Notes under the pieces: generated by a model
Database searches by the model: none
What the model saw: the letters and a program-made list of their open reading frames with translations, nothing else
What the model was told of the DNA's origin: nothing
Program-made: the position numbers and the translations under genes
NCBI GenBank assembly: GCA_021821425.1
Contig: JAKACL010000061.1
Location: 1 to 12,249 of the forward strand
From: Pseudomonadota bacterium
Lineage (GTDB): Bacteria; Pseudomonadota; Gammaproteobacteria; Burkholderiales; Thiobacillaceae
Direction of reading: 5' to 3'
Length of the DNA stretch: 12,249 bases
Part shown: positions 1 to 6,579 of the stretch, one piece after another
Layout: the number at the start of each line of letters is the position of its first letter
Numbering within the stretch: the first letter of the stretch is position 1

Positions 1-6
1 CAGGAG

Positions 7-459
7 CTAGGTGACGCAGTTGAGCACCTCGCAGGCCTGGTCGCGCTCCAGGTGCACCAGGATGGTGGAAATGGTCTGCGGGTGTTCGTTGTGAATGAGG
101 TCGGCCACCGATTCGGAATCCATCCACTTCAGGCTCTCGATACCGCTGGCATCGCCGCCGCCGCCGAGAATCCGGTTCAGCAGCGACGAGGCCTTGTCGT
201 CGCCCAGCGCCTTGGTCAGCACGGTGCGGATGTAATCGTTGGAATCGAGCCCCAGCGACGAATTCATGTCCACCACCGTGTTGAAATCTTCCAGCACGTT
301 GACGACATCTTCCTGCGGGATCGACTTCATGCTGGTCATCGCCTCGCCGAGCTTTTGCACTTCGCGCGGGCCGAGATACTTCATGACCTGGGAGGCGCCT
401 TCCTCTCCCAGTGCCAGCATCAGAATTGCGCCCTTGGTGACGCCGCTGTTGTCACTCAT
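7..459 (-). CDS. fliG: Flagellar motor switch protein FliG, N-terminal part, ended by an in-frame TAG
   Basis: FliG joins the MS ring (FliF) to the C ring and transmits torque from the stator, at the cytoplasmic face of the membrane. The 150 visible residues cover the FliG N-terminal domain (about residues 5-105), which binds the FliF C-terminus, and the start of the middle domain. The conserved EHPQ motif is at residues 125-128, followed by the usual ILVHL helix. The ATG at 459 lies within an 8-nt overlap with the end of fliF, typical of the fliF-fliG pair and suggesting translational coupling. Family members are about 330 residues long, but here codon 151 (positions 7-9) is TAG. At that point most relatives I recall continue with an E/D-R-L-R segment into the rest of the middle domain and the torque-generating C-terminal domain. 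The gene is therefore truncated by a nonsense codon, or the bases at this edge are wrong. Family assignment is secure; functional status is not. Confidence 0.9.
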   Translation of the reverse strand: MSDNSGVTKGAILMLALGEEGASQVMKYLGPREVQKLGEAMTSMKSIPQEDVVNVLEDFNTVVDMNSSLGLDSNDYIRTVLTKALGDDKASSLLNRILGGGGDASGIESLKWMDSESVADLIHNEHPQTISTILVHLERDQACEVLNCVT

Positions 460-2089
460 TGCCGCCCACCCAGGTCTTCACGATATTGGCGACCACGCGC
501 GGATCCTGGTTGGCCAGTTGCTGCGCGCGAGTCAGGTTTTCTTCATAGTTGCGCTGGCCGGGCAGCAGGTTTCCACCCACGGCGTGCTGCAGATGCTGGA
601 CCGGCGCCGGCGGCGGCAGCTTGGCCATTTCATCCAGCTTTTTCAGCAGCGGCTTCAGCCCGCGCAGATACAGCAGCACCAGCGCCAGCGCCATCAGCAG
701 ATATTTGCCCGCGGTTTTCGCCATGTCGATGTATTCGCGGTTCTCCGACTGCTTCCAGAAAGGCGGGTCCGGCAGTTTCTCCGCCTCGGGGCTGGCGAAG
801 GGCGTGTTGACCACATTGACCGAATCCCCGCGCTCCGCGTTGAAGCCCATCGCATCCTTGACCAGATTGGTGATCTGCGTGATCTCGGCTGCGGTCAGCG
901 GTTTCATGACCACCTTGCCTTCGGCGTCGGTGCTGCGCTTGTGGTTGACCACCACCGCGACCGACAGCCGCTTGAGGCCGCCGCCGCCCTGCTGGACGTA
1001 CTGGATGGTCTTGTCGACTTCGTAGTTGTAGGTGGCATCCTTGCGCGTGCTGGTGGCCGGTCCGGTCGCGGCGTTGGCCGTGGCGGCCTGGTCGGGCGCA
1101 ACGATGGGCGCGGTGGCCGGTGCCGGCGGCTGGTTGGTCAGCGCGCCCGGCACGCCGGCGGGGTTGGCGACGCCGTTCAGCGATTCGCTGGTCTGCTGGC
1201 TGCGCACCACCATTGCGTCCGGGGTCTGGTTCGGCTTGTAGGATTCCACCGCCTGTTCGCTGCGCGAGAAGTCGACATCTGCGGTCGCCTCGGCACGCAC
1301 GTTATTGGGGCCGACAATGGGCGTGATGATCGATTCGATGCGCCGCACGACGCTTTGCTGCAGCTCCTGCACATATTTGATCTGGCTCGGATCCATGCCG
1401 CTGATGCTGCCGGCGTTCCGCCCGGCATCGGACAGCAGGTTGCCGTTCTGGTCGACCAGGGTCACGTTCTTGGGCATCAGTTCCGGCACGCTGCTGGCGA
1501 CCAGGTGCACGATCGCGCTGATCTGCTGCGGATCGAGCGTGCGGCCGGGGTGCAGGTTGAGCAGAACCGAGGCGGTGGGCGATTTCTGTTCAGACACGAA
1601 GACCGAATCCTTGGGCATGGCCAGATGCACGCGCGCGGCCTGCACCGCCGACACCGATTCGATCGAGCGGGCCAGCTCGCCTTCCATGGCGCGCTGGAAA
1701 TTGATCTGCTCGACGAACTGGGACGAGCCCAGACGCTGGTTTTCCATCAGCTCGAAGCCGACGTTGCCGCCCTTGGGCAGGCCCTGGGACGCCAGTTTCA
1801 GGCGCGCGTCATGCACTTGGGTGGAAGGCACCAGCACGGCGCCGCCGCCCTCGGCGTATTTGTAGGGAATACCCATCTTTTCCAGCTCGGCCACGATCGC
1901 ACCGCCATCGCGATCGCTGAAATTCGAGAACAGCACCCGGTAATCCGGCTGCTGCCCCCACATCCAGATCGCGACCATGGCCGCGGCCATGGCGGCCACG
2001 CCCAGCGCCAGCAGGATTTTCCGACCGCCTGTCGTCTGGGTAAACGACATGACGTTGCCAGGAACCACGATTTCGCCTTCTACCGCCAT
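452..2089 (-). CDS. fliF: Flagellar MS-ring protein FliF
   Basis: FliF forms the membrane-embedded MS ring, the base on which the rotor, rod and export gate assemble. The 545-residue product has the expected architecture and length. Transmembrane segment 1 is at about residues 24-44. A periplasmic ring-building region follows, with the family signatures PDYRVLFSN (from residue 48) and ARVHLAMPKDSVF (from residue 152). A Pro/Ala/Thr-rich, probably disordered stretch lies at about 305-350. Transmembrane segment 2 is at about 462-476. The acidic/hydrophobic C-terminal tail (about 520-545, containing DPRVVANIVKTW) is the FliG-binding peptide. The ATG at 2089 has a GGAG Shine-Dalgarno sequence 7 nt upstream. 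A second methionine at residue 14 is a less likely start. The stop codon overlaps the fliG start. The gene is divergent from fliE across a 228-bp gap that must hold its promoter. Confidence 0.97.
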   Translation of the reverse strand: MAVEGEIVVPGNVMSFTQTTGGRKILLALGVAAMAAAMVAIWMWGQQPDYRVLFSNFSDRDGGAIVAELEKMGIPYKYAEGGGAVLVPSTQVHDARLKLASQGLPKGGNVGFELMENQRLGSSQFVEQINFQRAMEGELARSIESVSAVQAARVHLAMPKDSVFVSEQKSPTASVLLNLHPGRTLDPQQISAIVHLVASSVPELMPKNVTLVDQNGNLLSDAGRNAGSISGMDPSQIKYVQELQQSVVRRIESIITPIVGPNNVRAEATADVDFSRSEQAVESYKPNQTPDAMVVRSQQTSESLNGVANPAGVPGALTNQPPAPATAPIVAPDQAATANAATGPATSTRKDATYNYEVDKTIQYVQQGGGGLKRLSVAVVVNHKRSTDAEGKVVMKPLTAAEITQITNLVKDAMGFNAERGDSVNVVNTPFASPEAEKLPDPPFWKQSENREYIDMAKTAGKYLLMALALVLLYLRGLKPLLKKLDEMAKLPPPAPVQHLQHAVGGNLLPGQRNYEENLTRAQQLANQDPRVVANIVKTWVGGNE

Positions 2090-2185
2090 CTTTCCGCTCC
2101 CACCGTTCTGGCGTCATGGGCCGCCCTGTCTACGGTTGCCGTGTTCATCCGTGTCTCCCCCATGGAATGTCGCTTTGTGAAGGCA

Positions 2186-2193
2186 TTATCGGC
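2186..2193 (-). promoter_or_regulatory. Possible sigma-28 (FliA) -10 element upstream of fliF
   Basis: Reading on the minus strand, positions 2193 to 2186 spell GCCGATAA, a perfect match to the classical FliA (sigma-28) -10 element, about 97 nt upstream of the fliF start. The matching -35 box is poor. A GATTGAAA stretch lies upstream, but its TGAA core is 12 nt from the -10, not the usual 15 or so from TAAA. An 8-base match can arise by chance, so this is only a candidate. Confidence 0.35.
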
Positions 2194-2304
2194 AGCACCG
2201 CCTGTTTCAATCGGGGGAATAACAGCCGGTTTACCGCGCTTATTGCCCTTATGGCTTGCGATCGGCCTGATAAGGTGGTCACGTGAAAAACCGCCTCGGC
2301 AGAC

Positions 2305-2312
2305 AAAGGAGG
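2305..2312 (+). promoter_or_regulatory. Strong Shine-Dalgarno sequence that fixes the fliE start
   Basis: AAAGGAGG sits 5 nt upstream of the ATG at 2318. This is close to the ideal anti-16S match. It selects this ATG as the start of fliE within a much longer open plus-strand frame that runs antisense through fliF. Confidence 0.85.
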
Positions 2313-2317
2313 GCACG

Positions 2318-2659
2318 ATGAGCATAGGCGCGATCGATACCGGCAGGATCGAGGCAATGGTGGCGCAGTTGCGGGCAGCGGCCGCGGCCGCGAGCCCGGC
2401 GGCTGAACCGGCCCAGAAGGCCAAAGCGGCCGGCGGGGTCGATTTCGCGTCGGCGTTGAGGTCCTCGCTCGACCAGGTCAACCAGACGCAGTCGCAGGCG
2501 CAGGATCTGGCCCGGCGCTTCGAGACGGGCGATACCACGGTGAGTCTGTCCGACGCCATGATCGCCCTGCAAAAATCGAGTATTGCCTTCCAGCAGACCG
2601 TTCAGGTGCGCAACAAGCTGGTGTCGGCTTACCAGGAAATCATGGCCATGGGCGTCTGA
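2318..2659 (+). CDS. fliE: Flagellar hook-basal body protein FliE
   Basis: FliE is the small adaptor between the MS ring/export gate and the proximal rod, exported early by the flagellar type III system. The product is 113 residues, near the family norm of about 100-110. The first 40 residues are Ala-rich and variable. From VDFASALRSSLDQVN (residue 41) the conserved FliE region begins, and the typical C-terminal motif of VQVRNKLVSAYQEIM (96-110) ends just before the stop. The strong ribosome-binding site at 2305-2312 supports the ATG at 2318. It is the only plus-strand gene here, divergent from fliF as in enteric bacteria and convergent with cheV, the two stops being 14 nt apart. The frame stays open far upstream, but that part is the antisense shadow of fliF. 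Confidence 0.95.
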   Translation: MSIGAIDTGRIEAMVAQLRAAAAAASPAAEPAQKAKAAGGVDFASALRSSLDQVNQTQSQAQDLARRFETGDTTVSLSDAMIALQKSSIAFQQTVQVRNKLVSAYQEIMAMGV

Positions 2660-2673
2660 CCCGGGCCCGCTTC

Positions 2674-3639
2674 CTATTTCTTGTTTGCGTTCATCAGCAC
2701 GTAACGCAGCGCGTTGGCGAGGTCCTCGGCGACGAATTTCGCCACATAGGCGTCCGCCCCCACTTTCTTGACGTGGGCTTCGTTGGTCGATCCGGTCAGC
2801 GACGAATGGATCACCACCGGAATGGCGCTGAAGCGCGGATCCTGCTTGATGTTGCGGGTCAGCGTAAAACCGTCCATTTCGGGCATTTCCAGGTCGGTCA
2901 GCACCAGGGCGACGCGGTCCAGCACGGTTTTCCCCTCGGCCTGGGCCTTGTCGGAGATCGTCTGCAGCTGATCCCAGGCTTCCTTGCCGGTCTTGCACAT
3001 GATGTAGGGCAGTTTCATCGTTTCCAGGCCCTGTTCGATCATGGTGCGGGCGATCAGCGAATCGTCCGCCGCCAGGATGACGGTGCCCGGCTTGATGTCG
3101 ACCGTGGTATTGATATGGGTGGTGCCGTGGTCCTCGTCGCTCGGCGGCATGACCTTGCGCAGGATGGTCTCCACGTCCAGCACCTGCACCAGGCGGTCGC
3201 TGTTCTCGCCGTCGAGGCGGGCGAGACTGGTCACCATGCCGCCGGCGGCGTTGCCTTCGGCCGACATCACCTGGCGCCAGTCGAGGCGCACGATATCTTC
3301 CACCGATTCGACGGCAAATGCCTGCGTGGTACGTGCATATTCGGTGATCAAGAGGATGTTCAAGCCGGTTTTCGGCCTGCAGCCGGCAACCGCCGGCAGG
3401 TCGATGACCGGGATCACCTGCCCGCGTAGGTCGACCACGCCCATCATGTGGGCATGCGAGCCGGCCACGGCGGTGATCATCGGCATCGGGATGATTTCGC
3501 GGATCTTGAATACGTTGATGCCGAACAGCTCGTTGCGGTCGAGGTTGGCATCCACCCCCAGACGGAACAGCAGCAGTTCCAGTTTGTTGGAACTGGTCAG
3601 ATTGGTGCGTTCGTCGATTTCCTGCTGGATCGTTTGCAT
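2674..3639 (-). CDS. cheV: Chemotaxis coupling protein CheV (CheW-like domain plus receiver domain)
   Basis: CheV is a cytoplasmic adaptor that links chemoreceptors to the kinase CheA through a CheW-like domain and is tuned by phosphorylation of a receiver domain. The 321-residue product shows both in order. The CheW-like domain spans about residues 18-165, with FGINVFKIREII near 39-50 and GVVDLRGQVIPVIDL near 67-81. The receiver spans about 187-318, with the acidic pair D192/D193, phospho-acceptor D249 in LVLTDLEMPEMDG, a Ser switch residue at 279/280 and the conserved Lys at 301. All phosphotransfer residues are therefore present. An AGGAG sequence lies 6 nt before the ATG at 3639. It follows ycgR by 41 nt and may share its transcript. 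Its 3' end faces fliE, and I see no clear terminator in the 14-nt gap. Confidence 0.95.
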   Translation of the reverse strand: MQTIQQEIDERTNLTSSNKLELLLFRLGVDANLDRNELFGINVFKIREIIPMPMITAVAGSHAHMMGVVDLRGQVIPVIDLPAVAGCRPKTGLNILLITEYARTTQAFAVESVEDIVRLDWRQVMSAEGNAAGGMVTSLARLDGENSDRLVQVLDVETILRKVMPPSDEDHGTTHINTTVDIKPGTVILAADDSLIARTMIEQGLETMKLPYIMCKTGKEAWDQLQTISDKAQAEGKTVLDRVALVLTDLEMPEMDGFTLTRNIKQDPRFSAIPVVIHSSLTGSTNEAHVKKVGADAYVAKFVAEDLANALRYVLMNANKK

Positions 3640-3680
3640 GGGGGTCTCCTGGGTGTTCGGGTGAGGGCGGCCGGCGCGAA

Positions 3681-4448
3681 TCAGAGCGAGTTGCGCCGCG
3701 CGCGCTCGATATTCATGACGAAGCGCTGCAGATGGGCCGCCATGTCGTTGGGCAGATCGATGAATTTACAGCCGAGGCGGGTCTGGAAGGCGCCGTTCTG
3801 AAGACGGATCTGCGCCGTGTTGCGGACTTCCAACGTGGTCACGACGACGTCGGTTTCCGGCAGCAGCAGGCGGCAGTCGGGCAGCCGGCGGCCGGTTTCC
3901 GTTCCGAGTCGCCCGCTGGGGTCGGCCAGCGCCACGCCGCCGCAGCCGATGTCAACGATATGTGTGTTGATCGCCTCGTTGTCGTCCATGCCCAGCGGCA
4001 CCGGGATCAGACAGCGGGCCGGGTTGGCGATCGGCATCGGCACCCTGAAGTGCTCGCGCCGCTGCAAGCGGACCATGGACCGGGGCAGGGGGATGCGCAG
4101 CGCCGGCAGCTTTTCGAACTCGCACAGCGTGACCGGGCCGGTGGTGAACGAGATCGACACGCCGTCGATCTGGGCAACGAATTCCGCGCCCTTGCCGGAC
4201 AGCAGCTCGTGGTTGAGCGCGTCGCCGCGGGCGCTGTCGAGAATGACCGTGCCGCGGGTTTCGTTGATGGCGAGCACCGAGGTGACGATGATCTGCCGGC
4301 TGTCCCTGAGGTCGAGGTTGACCAGCAGTTTGCGTTTCTGCAGCGCGCGCAGCTGGAATATGATGTCCGCCCGCGAATGCAGCGTATAGGGCGCGAGCGG
4401 ATCGTCGTGGTCGACAGGATCTGAGGTGCGGGGTGATGAAGTAGGCAT
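3681..4448 (-). CDS. ycgR: Flagellar brake protein YcgR (YcgR N-terminal domain plus PilZ domain, c-di-GMP receptor)
   Basis: YcgR-type proteins bind cyclic di-GMP through a PilZ domain and then act on the rotor/stator to slow or bias the motor. The 255-residue product has the YcgR N-terminal domain (about residues 20-120) and a PilZ domain (about 125-245). The RxxxR c-di-GMP motif is clear: R131-E-H-F-R135. The second motif, usually D/NxSxxG, reads D166-I-G-C-G-G171, so the usual Ser is Gly168. The domain pairing and the flagellar neighbours make the assignment firm, but binding could be weaker or altered. The ATG at 4448 lies 12 nt after the stop of the FlhB-like gene. No good Shine-Dalgarno sequence is visible, so translation may be coupled to the upstream gene. 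Confidence 0.9.
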   Translation of the reverse strand: MPTSSPRTSDPVDHDDPLAPYTLHSRADIIFQLRALQKRKLLVNLDLRDSRQIIVTSVLAINETRGTVILDSARGDALNHELLSGKGAEFVAQIDGVSISFTTGPVTLCEFEKLPALRIPLPRSMVRLQRREHFRVPMPIANPARCLIPVPLGMDDNEAINTHIVDIGCGGVALADPSGRLGTETGRRLPDCRLLLPETDVVVTTLEVRNTAQIRLQNGAFQTRLGCKFIDLPNDMAAHLQRFVMNIERARRNSL

Positions 4449-4460
4449 TCGGATCGGACG

Positions 4461-4763
4461 TCAGGGCGGCGTGAGCGCACGGTCGTGTTTGGATTCTTCC
4501 AGATGATAAAGCCAGGCCAGCAGTTCGGCCACTGCTATATACAGCTGCGGCGGTATGTGGCTGTCGAGGTCGACCTGCATCAGCAGGGCCAGCAGTTCGC
4601 GCGATTCGTGGACGTACACCCCGGACGCGCGTGCGCGCTCGATGATGGTGTCGGCCAGGATGCCGCGACCCTTGGCGACCACGCGCGGCGCGCCGTCGCT
4701 TTCGCGATAGGCGATGGCGGCCGCGGCGCGTTGCCGGTCGGGTTGCGGCTCAGGCAGCGCCAT
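4461..4763 (-). CDS. Stand-alone FlhB C-terminal-domain protein (EscU/YscU/HrcU family, FlhX-like)
   Basis: This 100-residue soluble protein resembles only the cytoplasmic C-terminal domain of FlhB, the export-gate protein whose self-cleavage at NPTH switches export from rod/hook to filament substrates. Recognisable blocks are AAAIAYRESDGAPRVVAKG (about residues 14-32), then ERARASGVYVHESRELLALL, and IPPQLYIAVAELLAWLY (about 70-86), all in FlhB order. It has no transmembrane segments. The region where FlhB carries NPTH reads D-R-Q-R, so it starts about where the cleaved fragment would. The gene overlaps the 3' end of fliK by 14 nt, which suggests coupled translation with the hook-length ruler that normally acts on FlhB. 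Such proteins have been reported to substitute partly for the FlhB C-domain in some bacteria; a role here is inference. Full-length flhB is not in the window. Confidence 0.85.
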   Translation of the reverse strand: MALPEPQPDRQRAAAAIAYRESDGAPRVVAKGRGILADTIIERARASGVYVHESRELLALLMQVDLDSHIPPQLYIAVAELLAWLYHLEESKHDRALTPP

Positions 4764-5778
4764 CGTGTTCCACCGTCAGGGTCTTGAGCGCGCAGCCTGC
4801 AGCAGCCAGCTGTTCTGCCAGGCGCGCGCGGTTGCCCTGCAGCACCGGTTCGGCGTCGGACTGCTCCGGCACCATGCGGATGCTGAACGCCTGCTGCGCA
4901 TCGAGGCGGATATGCACGTTCACCGTGCCCAGCTGCGGCAGCGTCAGCTTGAGATGCGATTCCCAGCCCCTGTCCGCGGTTCCGTCGCCATCGGCGGCGA
5001 GTTTTCCGTCTTGTTCCTGGCCGGCATCGTGGCGCAACATCCATTCGAGCGGCTGCCCCGGCCACAGTTCGCCGCGCCAGACGAATTGCGGCGACTCCAG
5101 CACCTGCAACTGCTGCGTCAGCAGGGTGTGCAGGGGATTGGCCGGTGCCTGGGACGCGCCGCGCGGCGTTTCGGCGGCCGGGCGGTTTTGCGGCTCCTGC
5201 AGCAGCCCGTCGAGACTGTCCTGGCCGACTACCCAATTGGCCAGGTGCGATTCGTAGAACAGCCCGCTGCGGACCAGCGTGGTGCGCAGCGCGAGCGCGA
5301 GGATGGACGGATTGATCGTGGCCTTGTCGAGCAGCGGGCCGGGTGCGGTCAGCGTCGGCAGTGCGCCGCGTCCGGGCAGCTGCTGCATCAGGTCGCTCAG
5401 CATGCGTGCGGTCTGGCTCAGCTGGGGCGTATCGCTGGCGGCCGTTTCGGGTGGGTCGAGCAGGAATACCGGCTGCGGCATGTGGCCGGCAAAGCGCAGG
5501 CGCAGGGTGTCGCCCGGCGCCGTCTGCTGGGGCAGACGCATGGCCACGTTTTGACCCTCGATCTCGACCAGCGACACGCCCTGCGTCAGGCTTTTCACCA
5601 GGCCGGTCAGCGTCTGGCCAACCTTCAGATGTTCGAATGCGGCGCGCGGCCCGGCCTGGTCGCGTTCGGTGGCATTGAGGACACGCTGCGCGCCTACGAG
5701 GCCGGACAGTTGACGATTCGGGCCATCCAGCGCAGGCGGGACATCCAGAATGCGGGCCAGGAACTGAACCGGAAACAT
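4750..5778 (-). CDS. fliK: Flagellar hook-length control protein FliK
   Basis: FliK is an exported molecular ruler that measures hook length and triggers the FlhB substrate-specificity switch. With the ATG at 5778 the product is 342 residues, on the short side for the family. The N-terminal two thirds are variable, with Pro/Gln/Ala-rich stretches. The C-terminal segment (about residues 272-342) has the Flg_hook pattern: an amphipathic LKLTLPQLGTVNVHIRL strand pair, then an ARLAEQLAAAGCALKTLTV helix-strand. The start MFPVQFLARIL lies 11 nt after the fliT stop. The frame stays open to 6036, but that would run through most of fliT, so the downstream ATG is preferred even though its Shine-Dalgarno is weak. 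The 3' end overlaps the FlhB-like gene by 14 nt. The N-terminal half diverges from enteric FliK, so the name rests on the C-terminal domain and the gene order. Confidence 0.85.
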   Translation of the reverse strand: MFPVQFLARILDVPPALDGPNRQLSGLVGAQRVLNATERDQAGPRAAFEHLKVGQTLTGLVKSLTQGVSLVEIEGQNVAMRLPQQTAPGDTLRLRFAGHMPQPVFLLDPPETAASDTPQLSQTARMLSDLMQQLPGRGALPTLTAPGPLLDKATINPSILALALRTTLVRSGLFYESHLANWVVGQDSLDGLLQEPQNRPAAETPRGASQAPANPLHTLLTQQLQVLESPQFVWRGELWPGQPLEWMLRHDAGQEQDGKLAADGDGTADRGWESHLKLTLPQLGTVNVHIRLDAQQAFSIRMVPEQSDAEPVLQGNRARLAEQLAAAGCALKTLTVEHDGAA

Positions 5779-5789
5779 GGGTCCGGGTG

Positions 5790-6119
5790 TCAGGCCCGTT
5801 GTGCGCCGTAGGCCTCGACGCTGCGCTGGCTCGTGCGAATCGCGCCCAGGCGCTGCTGCAGCATATGCATGTGCGGCTCGGTGAGGGCGCGGATTTGGGC
5901 GTCGTGTTGCAGGATGGTGCGGATGATCGCCACTTTGGCGCGCTGCTCGGTGGCGCTGAGCGGCACCGGCGCGGCATCCATCAGGGTGCCGACGTAACCG
6001 CGGCAGCGTTGCTCCAGCATGGCCAGTTCGTCCCACTCGCCCCGGCGGGCGGCGGTCAGCATGGTTCCGGTGAGGGCGGAGAGCGATTCGTAGGTGGTGA
6101 GCATTTCGTTGCTGGTCAT
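5790..6119 (-). CDS. fliT: Flagellar export chaperone FliT (FliD chaperone)
   Basis: FliT proteins are small helical cytoplasmic chaperones that hold the cap protein FliD before export; in enteric bacteria they also restrain FlhDC. The product is 109 residues and appears all-helical, with a heptad-like pattern from TYESLSALTGTML onward and an ALTEPHMHMLQQRLGAI segment near 78-94 that fits the last helices of the family. The ATG at 6119 has a GGAG 6 nt upstream and follows the fliS stop by 13 nt. An upstream start at 6197 would overlap fliS and is not favoured. Sequence conservation in this family is low, so the call leans on size, helicity and the fliD-fliS-fliT order. FlhDC regulation cannot be judged here. 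Confidence 0.8.
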   Translation of the reverse strand: MTSNEMLTTYESLSALTGTMLTAARRGEWDELAMLEQRCRGYVGTLMDAAPVPLSATEQRAKVAIIRTILQHDAQIRALTEPHMHMLQQRLGAIRTSQRSVEAYGAQRA

Positions 6120-6132
6120 GTCGATCTCCGGA

Positions 6133-6558
6133 TCAGGCAGCCATGGAATGGCGGGATGCGCCGGGTGCGGCGCTGCCGATCTGCTGCCATGCGCCATGCA
6201 GGTCGCGCAGCAGGGTCAGCACTTCTTCCAGCGGAGCGGTCTGGTTGTTGATGTGCGCGAGCATCAGGCGCTGGCTCATGTAGACGTACAGCGCTTCCAG
6301 CTGCTGCGCGATTACGCCGCCCTGGTGCGGATCGAGCGCGGCCTGCAGCCCTTCAACGATGATGTTGTTGGCCTTGCTGATGGCGGCGGATTTCTTTGCG
6401 ATGTCGCCGTCGCTGATGTGCTTGATCGCCATCCGCACGGCGAGTTCGGCGCCTTCGTACAGCATCACGATGAGCTGGTGCGGGCTGGCCGCGACGACGC
6501 CGGTCTCCAGCCCGACATTGGCGTACGTGCTGGCGGCGCTTCTGAAATTCGTATACAC
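6133..6558 (-). CDS. fliS: Flagellin export chaperone FliS (GTG start)
   Basis: FliS binds the C-terminal D0 region of flagellin in the cytoplasm, prevents premature polymerisation and delivers it to the export gate. The 141-residue product has the family landmarks: an N-terminal Y..YANVGLETGV segment, SPHQLIVMLYEGAELAVRMA (25-44) as helix 1, and a four-helix bundle to about residue 125, including LEALYVYMSQRLMLAHINN. The start codon is GTG at 6556-6558, preceded by AGGAG at a 6-nt spacing. No ATG fits better. It lies 21 nt after fliD and 13 nt before fliT, in the common fliD-fliS-fliT order, with its client flagellin encoded upstream on the same strand. Confidence 0.95.
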   Translation of the reverse strand: MYTNFRSAASTYANVGLETGVVAASPHQLIVMLYEGAELAVRMAIKHISDGDIAKKSAAISKANNIIVEGLQAALDPHQGGVIAQQLEALYVYMSQRLMLAHINNQTAPLEEVLTLLRDLHGAWQQIGSAAPGASRHSMAA

Positions 6559-6579
6559 GTCTCTCTCCTGATGGGTTCT

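Noticed and set aside
239..2659. An 806-codon open frame on the plus strand, fused in frame to fliE
   Set aside because: Everything before 2318 is antisense to fliF or intergenic, His/Arg/Gly-rich and unlike any family I know. The strong ribosome-binding site at 2305-2312 marks the real fliE start. Long antisense frames are common in GC-rich genomes.
4580..5977. A 465-codon minus-strand frame overlapping fliK and fliT, rich in Arg, Ala and Pro
   Set aside because: Out-of-frame shadow with no recognisable domain. FliK and FliT in the other frames have family features and good spacing.
5779..6036. Upstream extension of fliK to 6036
   Set aside because: It would overlap most of fliT. The ATG at 5778 just after the fliT stop gives a sensible FliK N-terminus.
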